Assembly (NCBI GenBank): GCA_947579605.1
Contig: OX388306.1
Location: forward strand, 5,022,001-5,086,000
Length of the DNA stretch: 64,000 bases
Reading direction: 5' to 3'
Source: Athripsodes cinereus
Taxonomy: Eukaryota; Arthropoda; Insecta; Trichoptera; Leptoceridae
Shown: piece by piece, positions 10,916 through 20,925 of the stretch
Position numbering within the stretch: the stretch's first letter is position 1
Layout: the number at the start of each line of letters is the position of its first letter
Program-made: the position numbers and the translations under genes
The notes under the pieces: model-generated
Databases searched by the model: none
The model's input: the letters and a program-made list of their open reading frames with translations, nothing else
Told to the model about the DNA's origin: nothing

Positions 10916-11424
10916 CAGGCACAAGGCTGGTATTTTGAACCCGCGTTCTGAGCCTAATGCTTTGATATGCTGTATATCTGGATAGGTGAATTTTTCCCGG
11001 CATTAGACTGTTAAGTTTTTGTGTGACCATGACTGATCATATGGAGACTTATCTGGTTGTATAATGCTGAGAAATGTGGATGGCAATTCTGCCGCCGCGT
11101 ATTATCTATACGGAGAGAAGAACTCTGGCAACTGGAATCCGGAATGGTTCCGTGGATGAATTCATTTGAGAGCATCTGAGTTGACGAGCACTTTCCATAT
11201 ACATTATGGAAGCCACTCAACAGACTATAAATCAGTTTCACGACGTGTACAGAGAACCTATTAAAGTGGAGATGCCTTTCTATAGAGGATATACAATTCG
11301 AATGTGGCGTTATTCAAGACGATGGTCACCTTATAATAATATGCCCACTGATAAAGGATGCCTGAAGTCCTAAAAGACCTGATTCTAGGAAAGGACAAGG
11401 CTATGTTTATCGCCAGCTAGTAAA
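10916..11424. other. unassigned sequence after the LINE fragment
   Basis: Higher GC than the flanks (for example GCCGCCGCGTATTATC near 11090). It may be 3' UTR or another decayed element; no motif is recognised. Confidence 0.35.
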
Positions 11425-11509
11425 GTGGGAGGATTTAGGTCAGACACGAAAAGAAAAGCAAAGTACTCAGTTCCATCTTTACCACGAGGGCCATGGAGCC
11501 CGTGCCCTA

Positions 11510-11660
11510 GGCACTCGAATTTATGGGGCTCCGAAAGCCGACGTATTTGCTATTTATTTTCGGTTTCCAGTACCAAATTTTTAACAAATTCGAGGACATC
11601 ATCAAACACCCTCTTTCGCACGAGACTTGTCTCTATAAGGAGGATGTTTAGATTTCAATT
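11510..11660. repeat. dispersed repeat shared with 36085-36300
   Basis: ACGTATTTGCTATTTATTTT, followed by a CAGT and a CATAAA/CCAAAT stretch, occurs at about 11540 and again at 36099. The shared block is short and has no known motif. The weak plus-strand frame 11425-11727 over it has no recognisable protein. Confidence 0.4.
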
Positions 11661-12572
11661 TTTATCAAATAGTCTATGTATTGTTATATCTGTATTGTTT
11701 GTCATGTTCAATAAAAAAAATATATAAAAAAATTCAAATTCCTATACCTATTCGAAAATTCGGCGACAGTAGGTAGAAATTTTAAGAGTTCATTCAAGTA
11801 TTTTTTATATTCCTTTTCGCTCTTAAACGCTTCCCTCGGTTGCACAGAGGAGAATAAGACTGAATGTGAGTTAATCGACTCACTTTTTTTCAGAGAGGAT
11901 GGTAGATGTATTTCAAAAATTCTTCTATTGACACCATGAGAGGACGTACATGAGAGGTGTCGGAAGACATAAAAAAGATGGGTTGTTGATATTATCCGTG
12001 TTAATATTGGAAAACATGAGTTCATGATACTTGATTTCAAAAATTGCGGAGGAGTTTTGAAGAAGCACAATATTATATTCAGCAGTGGAGAGATGTTTAT
12101 TGCTTATTTCTACAATCGTATAAACAGAGGAACATCAGCTGTATATTTTATTGTCTTATTTTAATTTGTCATAAAAGTGATAACGACTAAAACAAAGCGC
12201 GTGTCTTTGATCGCATATTATCTTCTCATTTCGAAATAACTAACCATCTAAACATTATGCCTCCTTAATAGATACAGATAATACCTATTAAGTATAATTT
12301 GTAATATGTTTACAATAAAAAATAAAAAATATTGTTATGTATATTATGTGATGGCGTCTAAATTCTTACTTCCCGTATAGATAGGAAGGTATCTAAAAGA
12401 GCTGGAGCCAACCTAACAACGGCCTTCACCTACGAGTTTCCGAATTAATCCTATTTTTATTTATCATTCAATGGACACTCGTAAATATAAATGAATCGCA
12501 AATGGATTGCCTAATCAAATCCGGTCCAGCAGGGATATACAATATACAAAAACGGGTCATCATAATATGACA
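11661..12572. other. unassigned sequence
   Basis: A 120-codon minus-strand frame (12070-11708) has no recognisable motif. The remainder is AT-rich without repeats I could match. Confidence 0.35.
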
Positions 12573-12777
12573 CCTGCAGGGTTACTCTTGACACAATCTA
12601 AATACGATTCTAGTCTTGATCTTGATCATACAACACACGAAGGGACTATGGTCAAAAACATCGCGCTACCGCTACCGCGCGATCGGTATGCACGTATTTT
12701 TGGCCAATAGTCACTTCGCGCGTCATATGATTAAGATTAAGATCGTATTTAGATTTTGTCAAGAGTAACCCTACAGG
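12573..12777. mobile_element. MITE with ~30 bp inverted repeats
   Basis: The left end CCTGCAGGGTTACTCTTGAC mirrors the right end GTCAAGAGTAACCCTACAGG with one mismatch. The arms continue through ATCTAAATACGAT / ATCGTATTTAGAT. The interior has GC-rich CGCTACCGCTACCGCGCG. A relict end of the same family (GTAGGGTTCCTCTTGACAAA) lies at 34677-34696. Target duplication is not clear. Confidence 0.75.
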
Positions 12778-12907
12778 CTATGTTTAATTTAATTTTATTT
12801 TTCCAAATTTTCACTTATCTCTCTTCTCAGTGATATGTTAATTGGTTTTTTTTCAAAGTCGTATACCAACCAAATGGTGGGCATAATAATAGTTTAGGTA
12901 CATCACA

Positions 12908-13179
12908 TGTGGGAAAACACTGACCTATATAAAACGCTATCACAGCGAAACAAATATGCTGACACAAATTCTCATCGGGCGATAGCGCAAACGTAAGCAT
13001 TTATCAAGGCACATGTACTATTCCTTATAAGGTAAAGAAGTACATTTCTTCACCTTAAAAGGAATAGTACCTACGTGCCTTGATAAATGCTTACGTTTGC
13101 GTTATCGCCCAGTGAGAATTTGTGTCAGCATATTTGTTTCGCTGTGATAGCGTTTTATATAGGTCAGTGTTTTCCCACA
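12908..13179. mobile_element. foldback element, ~130 bp near-perfect arms
   Basis: TGTGGGAAAACACTGACC at the left is mirrored by GGTCAGTGTTTTCCCACA at the right. The arms match almost base for base to the centre near 13046. The flanks show CACA on both sides (12904-12907, 13180-13183), a possible 4 bp target duplication. No coding capacity. A perfect fold would give a hairpin of about 130 bp. Confidence 0.8.
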
Positions 13180-13262
13180 CACAAAAGTGTGGCCAATATA
13201 AAAAGTCTAGTCCCGTCACTGGGAGCAAGAGAGAGAGAGACGTATTGTGAATAGGGAATATG

Positions 13263-13375
13263 TGTGTACGAGTATAGTCGCGTTAGTACCCATAATACAA
13301 GATTCATCTTAGTTTGGGACTAGCTCGATCTGTGTGAATTGTCTATGTATGTTATACTATGTTATTGTGTAGACC
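13263..13375 (+). repeat. SINE2, 3' part only
   Basis: GTCGCGTTAGTACCCATAAT, then TTTGGGACTAGCTCGATC and GTGTGAATTGTCTATG, match the tail of the SINE2 copy at 63345-63430. The tRNA head is missing. Confidence 0.65.
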
Positions 13376-13947
13376 GATTATCCATGGTACACATATGGGG
13401 CAGGGGTTCAGTATGCAGAACATATCCTTTGGGAGAATGCTTTGATGATGGATTTAAGAGAGGTAAAGATTGTGGGCACGACAGTTGACGCTCCTCGACC
13501 CATTTAGTTTGGGGAAGTGTATTTGAATGCTACAAAATATGCTGTATTCTTCAAGATATTCGTGGATGTGTAGGTGTCATGTCGGGATCTGCTACTTCAG
13601 CCGGACCTACAGCCCACTGATAAGTTTGGATCGATCGTGTGTTTAAGATTTATTTATATTTATTTATTTATTTTATTTATACATAAATCCGAGCCTTTTA
13701 CATGTTAAAATATAAAACAAAAACAAACATAATTCTCATTTACAACACAGTTGGAACAGAACAACAACTGGCGAAGAAAAAATACAATTGGAAATCAAAC
13801 TATAACAATTATAAAATGAGTTAAAACAAAACAATTAGAAAATTTAATTATGATTGTCTTACAAAATTACGGAAAAATAAGAGTTTTCCTACTCCTGTAA
13901 TATCAGAGAAAGAGGTTATTTCAGCAGACATTTCAAAGGTAGGAGTG
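13376..13947. other. unassigned, with LINE-like 3' tail (minus)
   Basis: 13376-13640 has no match. From about 13655 an (AAAT)n-type tail on the minus strand is followed by CCGAGCCTTTTACATGTTAA. This resembles GTGAGTCTTTTACATGTTAA at about 29828, so it is probably a LINE 3' UTR of one family at both places. Confidence 0.4.
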
Positions 13948-14045
13948 GTGCTGAAGGTGGAGTAAGTCGACAACGGGAAGTTTTTTTATCCTGAGATGCT
14001 TCGATTGAAAGTCCGAGACTTATCCATTAGACTACCGATAACCTC
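13948..14045 (-). repeat. SINE3-like fragment
   Basis: The minus strand contains TCTAATGGATAAGTCTCGGA, like the D-arm region of a tRNA, and ends CGACTTACTCCACCTTCAGC. That end is shared with the SINE3 copies at 15834-15935 and 48404-48490. Confidence 0.45.
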
Positions 14046-14066
14046 AATTTTTTCCTTATGTACCAT

Positions 14067-14302
14067 TACGGCATTTCCTATTAGTGGAGCAGCTAGACGT
14101 CCAACTGAGCATAACCAACATGTAAATTATGCATTCCGTGCCGATAGAAGTTAAGACATTCAGAATTGGTGACATATTTCATCGCTGAACTGAAGATGTA
14201 AAATATCTTAAACGTAATGTTTTGCAAATACTTGCCGCTTACACGAAAACAAGCAGAAAAGAGTGGAAAGACATATTACTCGTAATAACTGGGAACTCCA
14301 CT
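14067..14302 (-). mobile_element. TAG element, diverged full-length copy
   Basis: The family blocks occur in order from CGGCATTTCCTATTAGTGGA through GTTAAGACATTCAGAATTGG to AAAAGAGTGGAAAGACATAT and GGAACTCCACTCGG. Confidence 0.7.
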
Positions 14303-14604
14303 CGGTGCTGCTTATACATTATTTATGTTATAAGCATACAGTGTTATAAGCATTATGATAATCAATAATTTTATTTGCAATAAACCACATGTAGGTATGC
14401 ACTATCTAACGAGTATTATTTAATTATTACAAGATATTGCACTAGAGATTAACATACGTCTTATTGTACTGTAGGTATGTGTCTACATAACTGCAATTAT
14501 AGCGACCGAGTTCAGTGGACGGACTCGTTCAAATGGAATCACTGAGATGAATCGAAATTATACAATATTGACTGAATAGGTACACGCTATAAATAATAAT
14601 GGTA

Positions 14605-14825
14605 TTATATAAATGATCATCAAATAATCTTTTTGATCCTAGTCACCGACTATCAGAAAAATTAAACGATAATCAAAAAAGTAAAATTAACACCAAAACA
14701 ATAGACCACCAAATATTTCATATTCCGATCATCAAAATATTTCGGTATGACCACCAAAAAATACATTTGACCATAAAATAAATAGATTGACTGCCAAAAT
14801 AGTAGATTGATCGCCAAATCTTCTC
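14605..14825. repeat. degenerate ~18-20 bp array, core GACCACCAAAATA
   Basis: About ten spaced repeats of a GAYCAYCAAAA-type word with variable T/A spacers are seen (for example GATCATCAAATAATC, GACCACCAAATATTTC, GACCACCAAAAAATAC, GATCGCCAAATCTTC). No protein and no opposing array were found. Confidence 0.55.
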
Positions 14826-15224
14826 ATTATTAGTTGTAATAATAATACATAATATTTAAGTAAATTCATTAAAAAGTCTCTTTCTTCACTATCGTGATTT
14901 TTTAAGAATGCTTAAAATGACATGACCCTTTTTATTATTTCACTATCCACGACTACAATAATAATATTTGAATATTTTAGTAGAATTATTTTTTGATCAA
15001 GTTTTTGGAAAAAAAAACTTTTTCTTTCGGCCCCACCCGTTGTCGAGTATTTTTTCCCATAAAAAAGTAATAATAGGTAGATACACGTAATATATTATAA
15101 TTATACAAAATATCGTCTACAATAATATCTAATACTTACACCGTGTTATAGATCAAAATAAATGATACCTATTAATATTATACAACTGTGAAGATTTCAT
15201 TTCACCTACAATAAATATGGAATA

Positions 15225-15480
15225 GGTGTCCCACTTTTTTCTGTAAGGTTTCGAGTGTCCTGTAAAAGGCTATACTGCTACTGCTACTACTACTACTACT
15301 ACACCACTACGGCATATCACACCAGTGGGGCAGCCAGAAGATCAGCCGCATTCAACAAACATGCAGGCCGCCCGCTCTCTGTGCCAATAAATAATCAAGA
15401 CGTTCAGGATGGGTGGCAAACCCCATCGCTGAATTTGAAATGTAAAATGCTTGTAGAACGTATTAAGTGTTCGTAAAAAT
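15225..15480. mobile_element. two TAG elements meeting head to tail in opposite orientation
   Basis: 15225-15272 is the plus-strand 5' part (CCCACTTTTTTCTGTAAGGT, TTCGAGTGTCCTGTAAAAGG). It breaks into CTACTACTACTACTACACCA at about 15285, where a nearly complete minus-strand copy starts and runs to AAAATGCTTGTAG. One copy apparently inserted into another. Confidence 0.7.
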
Positions 15481-15534
15481 TCACGTATAAGACGATTAAT
15501 ATTTACAATTAAGCGATGACGATGAGGCATCATG

Positions 15535-15650
15535 CTACCTCACCCTGAATGACTTATTTTTTATTGGCACGGAGAGGACAATCTGCATGTTTATTAAATG
15601 CAGTTTGTTCACTAGCTACACCGATTGTGAGGTGTGTCGTTATGGTTCTG
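15535..15650 (+). repeat. TAG element, 3' half
   Basis: CCTGAATGACTTATTTTTTA, TTGGCACGGAGAGGACAATC and a final GTTATGGTTCTGTAGTAGAG match the family 3' half. Confidence 0.65.
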
Positions 15651-15833
15651 TAGTAGAGTAGATTTTATTATGCAATCAATGCATTCCATATATAGATTTG
15701 TTATCTTTAGGAACATTGGTACAATGCATAACGTTACACGTACATAAATAACTTTTAATAAATACGCGACAAGTAAATACATTACAAGGCGGCCTAGCGT
15801 TTCAAAATAACAACCTTTATTTTCAAAAAATAT

Positions 15834-15935
15834 TGTGAAAATAAAGGTAGTCGGCATCCGGATAGTATTTTCGATCGTGAGATTACGGGTTCAAACCCCG
15901 CTTCCGACATACTCCACCTTCACGATACAACCATA
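15834..15935 (+). repeat. SINE3, tRNA-derived
   Basis: The head is tRNA-like, with B-box GGTTCAAACCCCGC preceded by GGATAGTATTTTCGATCG and followed by TTCCGACATACTCCACCTTC. The copy at 48404-48490 (minus) has the same order: CCGGATAGTATTATC, GGGTTCGAATCC, GACTTACTCCGCC. A CCTTTATTTTCA/TGAAAATAAAGG hairpin sits at 15812-15846. It cannot fold into an intact tRNA by eye. Confidence 0.55.
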
Positions 15936-16679
15936 TAGTTTTACGTGAAAATGTGATTTCTTTTATAAATAAAAGTAATTCATCTAAAAAAGTAAATAAA
16001 AGAATGCATAGTCGACTACCTACTTGTTATTTCGGTTGCGCATGAAAATATTTTCCAAAAAATATTTTGAATTGAAATGCTCCCTTCCATAGAAAAATTC
16101 TAAATACGCCCTTGCGATTTAATGCTCATTTAAAAAAAACAGCATTTTAAAATTACAGTAATTGCTTGTCGTTGGCGTTATCAATCATTTCAACTTCTTC
16201 AAACCAATATGTCAAACAGTCCATCATTCATTTTATAATCACAATAGCAAGTGGATCGTAGCTCTTTCTTTTATAAAGTGTCTTGAGTGATTGAAGTTTG
16301 ACAATATGGTTTGCTAGAATAAGCCTCAGAGCGATGTCAGTCTCATGTCTTGAGACATCCTGAGGTGTTTCAACTGGTTATACTATCATTATATTGTAGT
16401 ACATTATAATTATAAGTATTTATGATGTATGCATAAGTACTAATCATGGACTGTACCATAATATTTCATTATCCATTATCCATTTCTGAAGTTGTTCGAT
16501 GTTCTTGCTACGTGATGTTCGCACGAAACGACATAATGGTCGGGCGATCTTTATGCGTAAAAAAATCCGTCAAACGCCAATAAATATGGAGTGTGTTCAG
16601 ACAGTTTACCGAAATAGATTCAATCTGTCAGATGCGCTTTGATTTTGATGTAGCTTTAAAACAAACTATATACTAGATA
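15936..16679. other. unassigned sequence
   Basis: No gene or repeat match was found. Confidence 0.35.
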
Positions 16680-17324
16680 GGTAATTCAAAGAAAAAAATC
16701 GGTCATGCAGCCAGTCGAATTTTGCATCCAGTTTTAAACTGACGCTAAAGTCAAGACAATACATTGCTAATGCTTGAAGGTCATCGATGTTGGAACACAA
16801 AAATTTCGTTAAAATGTTCCGCGTTGCAAGTCTAGTATGTCTATGCTTTAAAAATGACGAACGTCAAGATAGAGATCGCGAAGCAAGTGCCTTTGGTCGA
16901 AAATGCTGTAGTAGAGGATATAAGGCATCTTTTGATTAAGAAAAAACATTAATTTTGTACAAGCGACACAAAAAAGATCAGAAACGGAGCAACGGCAAAC
17001 AGTTTTGACCATAGATAGGGATTCAGGGCGTATCTACGCATGTGTAAAACCAACATAGTTGCGCAAACAAAAGTTGAAAGGTATTCAACATGAGACGATA
17101 TCGTCTTTACTGGTGTTATCGTTTCAAATTTATTGAAAATCTGTTCACACGGCTGGCGATATTTTGGTTTTCTGTCAATATTTGCCCCGTGTGAACACAC
17201 TATTATTGGTGATGTCTTTTGCCTGTTATAACAATCGCAAAGTGGTCGTAAATGTGTCACTACTTAATGGCCATTCCATACAGTAGGTACTTGTACTTAA
17301 TGAACTGTCGTATAATTAGCCCTT

Positions 17325-17540
17325 ATTGCAGTGTCCGTGATATGCCATATCCCACAAGTGAGGTTGCCAGTGTATAAAAAATATGCAATTTGTCCTCTTT
17401 GCACCAAAAAATAAGGACGGGTGACATACCACATCGCTGGATTGAAGATGTTCAATGTCTCATCATGATTTTTAAAAGAATAGAGTGGGAGCTCTATTTT
17501 CTTTGCCGAGGATTCTACATAAAAGTTAGGTTTGTTGGAA
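17325..17540 (-). repeat. TAG element nested in the 1.1 kb TIR element
   Basis: GATATGCCATATCCCACAAG, TTTGTCCTCTTTGCACC, GGGTGACATACCACATCGCT and AGAGTGGGAGCTCTATTTTC match the family on the minus strand, without the TAG tail. Confidence 0.65.
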
Positions 17541-17620
17541 GAAATCGCACTTCTGCGATAAACTTGCCCTCTGTTTATCGATTTTATTATTGTATTTGAT
17601 TTGTTTGTATTCATAGACAT
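17541..17620 (+). repeat. L-ATT-like LINE 3' fragment
   Basis: TGCGATAAACTTGCCCTCTG followed by a TTATTATTG stretch resembles the GCGATAAACTCGCCC...ATT family at 58825-58940. Confidence 0.4.
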
Positions 17621-17790
17621 AGGTACTAGACTTGCAGCGAGGTACATTTTTTCGGATTTTTTGTGTTTCAACATCGATGTCCTTCAAGCATTAGCAATAA
17701 AATATTGTCTTACAAACTTCCCCAACCGACGTCAGTTCAAAACTGGAAGCAAAATTTGATCGACCGCATGACCGTTTTTTTTTAATTACC

Positions 17791-18329
17791 GATCTTGTGT
17801 ATCCTGTGTATGTATTTGTGTAAATTTGCTTGTAATCGGTGTACAGTAATGAATAAATAAATATAGAAATGAAAATAAAACATTAATTTTATTATCTATA
17901 TACCTATGAGTATTTTAATCATTAACTATGTAGGTATATTGAGTATGTATCTACAAAAATAATAATTGTAATCTACATCCCACACATTCTGTACGTACGT
18001 ATAGATTAATTTGTTCAACAACAATAATTTGTAAGTATTCATAAATAAATTTATGTAAATATTTAGTAGGGGATATTTTGGAAAGTCACTATAAGTAACT
18101 GTTAGATATGATACCTATATGTCGTAATACTAGCTATTATGATAAGTATCATACATACATACCTAAGCAAATTATTATATTATATTTAAGTGTATCTTTG
18201 TCGATGTATTTTAAGATATTTTGCTCATCTCAATACAATAGAAGCACAGTTGTCCTTATATTATATTATAAAATTGTAAAAAAAATCTTCTTGGTGAAAT
18301 GACCGTGTTCTCGAAGGTAATTCGTAGCC
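17791..18329. other. AT-rich stretch, nothing recognised
   Basis: GAATAAATAAATATAG at about 17851 could be a LINE tail, but its body is not identifiable. Confidence 0.35.
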
Positions 18330-18432
18330 TAACGTTTCATCCACAATTGAGGCGGACATCTTCAAGGGTGAGCAGCCCACACGGATGAAAATTTACAAAC
18401 ACATCAAGCCACACGAAAAGTAAGTAAGCAGG
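18330..18432 (+). repeat. LINE A family 3' end
   Basis: GAGCAGCCCACACGGATG, CACATCAAGCCACACGAAAA and an AAGTAAGTAAG tail parallel 5066-5127 of LINE A (GCAGCCCACATGGGTT, GAGCCATACGAAAAGTAAAG). It is a severely 5'-truncated copy. Confidence 0.7.
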
Positions 18433-19175
18433 TGCACTTAATTTTTTAACACATTTTTGCACACAAAATTAAAATACCTCAAGTAAAATATGAAAAAAAT
18501 AAATTAGCCGAGTTTGTTTTTTTTATAATATTATCTACTTATCGGAATTATAATAATCACTATTTTATAAACTTCACTCATTAAAGATCATCTTTTCTGC
18601 AGTCGTTACAAATAAAAACTACAAAGTTATTACTTAATTTTTATTTGTGGCAACACGTTTGAAATTTAGAATGGAAAGTGAATCAATCTCCATACTTTGT
18701 CAAAATATTGGCTTTTTCATAGACTATAGTTATTGTTGATCTAATATGTTTATTCAACATACGCGGCATTACAATCATCAACACGAATCAAAAATATTGT
18801 TCATAATTTTTGAGATGAGTCGAATTTAAAACTACATAGGAACAACATGCAATTAGAATATGGAATAATAAGCCTTGAAATATTTGAAACTACCCTATGA
18901 TACACGATTTCAAAAATAACTTATATTTCGATTTATCCTAAATAGTTCCTTCCTATGCCTCAGAAAACAGATTGTTCGATACACAATGTTTCACTTAGGA
19001 CTAAGACTGTAATAAGAATTAAGTTTATCTAATATTAATTCTACACATTGTTGACATAGCATCACACATTACTTTGGTTAGATGGATGACATTGCCTTCA
19101 AGCAATACGTTCGCCAATTGTTCATGATCAATAAAGTGTATTATTATTATTTTCAAAAAATTAGAATTTTTACAC
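18433..19175. other. AT-rich stretch, nothing recognised
   Basis: No frame, repeat or hairpin that could be tied to another feature. Confidence 0.35.
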
Positions 19176-19625
19176 ATACATACATACATACCATCACGCC
19201 GCTTCCCTCGCGGGGTAGGCAGAAAGGATCGAGCGCCACGTCCTTCTATCCTTGCATACATCTTTCGCTTTCGTCACTGTCATACAATTCCTCATTCATG
19301 CTCTCCTGTTCAATGTGCTCAACACGTGACCGTCCTGTAGGATTTGATTTAAATGATCTTGCCATTTAATCCTAGGACGTCCACGTCTCCGAGCACCATT
19401 CCTCTCACCCAAATATATCTTCTTAGTCATTCTGTCCTCATTCATTCTTTCCACGTGCCCAAACCATCTTAACTTATTTACATTCATCCTTGTTATTATA
19501 CCAACTTTCATTCCACATTCCTTTCGTATATCACTGTTACGCACACAATCTCTCAGACTTTTATCACACATCCTTCTCAACGATCTCATTTCAACTGCAT
19601 TTATGCCACTTTCATCCTTCTTTAA
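19176..19625 (-). pseudogene. RTE-like LINE C-terminal end (RTE-T subfamily)
   Basis: The minus-strand frame 19589-19296 gives MRSLRRMCDKSLRDCVRN, then KLRWFGHVERMNEDRMTK and RRRGRPRIKWQDHLNQIL. This is the C-terminal tail of an RTE-type LINE polyprotein, recognised by W-F-G-H-V-x-R-M and R-G-R-P-R. The 3' end has CGGCGTGATGGTATG and a (TATG)n tail (about 19180-19195), a different tail from the TATAG repeat at 36960. RT and endonuclease are absent by 5' truncation. Confidence 0.8.
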
Positions 19626-20039
19626 CCGATTAGAATTTTTCTCTCGTCATAATCGAGGGATGAGTGTGGCTATTCATGTATTGTATTTGTAATAATAATA
19701 CATAATTTGTACTGTATGCATAATATGATATTATTTTCTATATACCTAGTGTCAGTTGTGGGCGGACAGGAAAGCTCATAAGATTTGATGTTTTGTATAT
19801 AATATGTATACCTAATAGCTACAAAATATACCTACATAATATAATATGTAGTATGTACCTACCTAACTAACAGTAGCGTGCCTTTCATACATGCAAAAAA
19901 GCGCCCACAGAATCAAAGAACAACAATTTTAAATCCACAAAAACTAATTTGAATTAGCATATTTTAATATCTATTTATTTATATTATCTACATATTAATT
20001 ATACTCTCTGTGTTTTATTTATTTATATTAGAGACTGCT

Positions 20040-20235
20040 CCGTGGCATCTTCGACAAAGAATAATATGTCTCATAACATGTGTCTTGTAAAAGTCAGGTG
20101 ACAAGTGTCCAGTAAAAGTCAGATGTCAAGTGTCCCGCAAAAGACATCTTCAATTCAGTGATGGGGTATGCCACCCATTCTGGATGTCTAATTGTATTTA
20201 TGAGACGATGAGGATGGCTTGTATCTTCATAACTT
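20040..20235 (+). repeat. TAG element with internally triplicated word
   Basis: CTCCGTGGCATCTTCGACAA marks the 5' end. The GTGTCC(N)GTAAAAG(T/A)CA word is repeated three times (about 20087-20145) where normal copies have it once. It then runs TCAATTCAGTGATGGGGTAT, CCACCCATTCTGGATGTC. Confidence 0.6.
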
Positions 20236-20525
20236 AGGTATTTGTGGGAGACGATTTGATTGTATAGATAGTTTACCTGAGACATGTGACTGTTTTGTAA
20301 ATATGTAACTATTATGTGGGTACCTATTCATTATGAATGCATGACCAAGATGAAAAGCCTAGTCCCGCCACTGCTATCTATAGAATATAATAATACAAAT
20401 AATTATACTCATACAAGATAACATTCAAATAGTATATTGGATAAGTATAACGATCAGTTATTGCGGTTGATCGAACAGCACGAAAAACTTTACCCATGTT
20501 TTTTATAGGTAGGTATAGGTATTTT
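20236..20525. other. unassigned sequence
   Basis: AAAAGCCTAGTCCCGCCACT at about 20353 resembles AAAAGTCTAGTCCCGTCACT at 13200. This suggests a small unnamed repeat; nothing else is seen. Confidence 0.35.
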
Positions 20526-20925
20526 GGATTTAAAAAAGTGTGACAAAATTGGAAAATTAAAATTATTATTTAAGAATTGGCTCAGAAAAAATAGAAAAAG
20601 TGTGACAAAATTGGAAAATTAAAATTATTATTTAAGAATTGGCTCAGAAAAAATAGAAATATGTACATATAGCTGTAGTGTGAGTGTTAAATGGATTTGT
20701 GGGCATTTATAGGAGTAATATAGTTGTATTTAACTTTTTTTTTAGTTATAAGTTGGATGTGGAGATGAGCGGAGCCTGTTGACAAGTCATTTCAATGACT
20801 TAACGGGCTTCGTTCGTTGGTTGCACAGTTTTTGTGAATATGTCTTTGTATGTGATTTGATAAATGTGAATTGTAATTGTATGTTTAAAATATGAAATAA
20901 AGATTATATTATTATTATTATTAAA
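20526..20925 (+). repeat. probable LINE 3' end with (ATT)n tail and a tandem duplication
   Basis: A 62 bp block (TGTGACAAAATTGGAAAATT to GGCTCAGAAAAAATAG) occurs twice in succession (about 20538-20599 and 20600-20661). One frame reads IGKLKLLFKNWLRKN, the amphipathic ending seen in several LINE polyproteins. Downstream, ATGACTTAACGGGCTTCGTT and a TTATTATTATTATTA tail at 20905-20920 mark a retroelement 3' end. The family is not assigned. Confidence 0.5.

Larger units (their letters stand above)
16680..17790. mobile_element. 1.1 kb element with ~155 bp terminal inverted repeats
   Basis: The left arm (16680-16838, with CGGTCATGCAGCCAGTCGAA, GCTAATGCTTGAAGG, CATCGATGTTG, GCAAGTCTAGTA) is mirrored by the right arm (17625-17790, with CTAGACTTGCAG, CATCGATGTCCTTC, TTAGCAATAAA, GCATGACCG). 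The arms are imperfect (indels), so it is old. The interior holds no recognisable transposase, and a TAG element and an L-ATT-like tail are nested inside. It is non-autonomous; superfamily unknown. Confidence 0.65.

Noticed and set aside
11708..12070. Minus-strand 120-codon frame as a gene
   Set aside because: No motif, no splice or promoter context, and ends in a low-complexity Tyr/Phe stretch.
16949..17260. Minus-strand 103-codon frame as a possible transposase
   Set aside because: No DDE-type motif or family resemblance; it lies inside the decayed interior of a TIR element.
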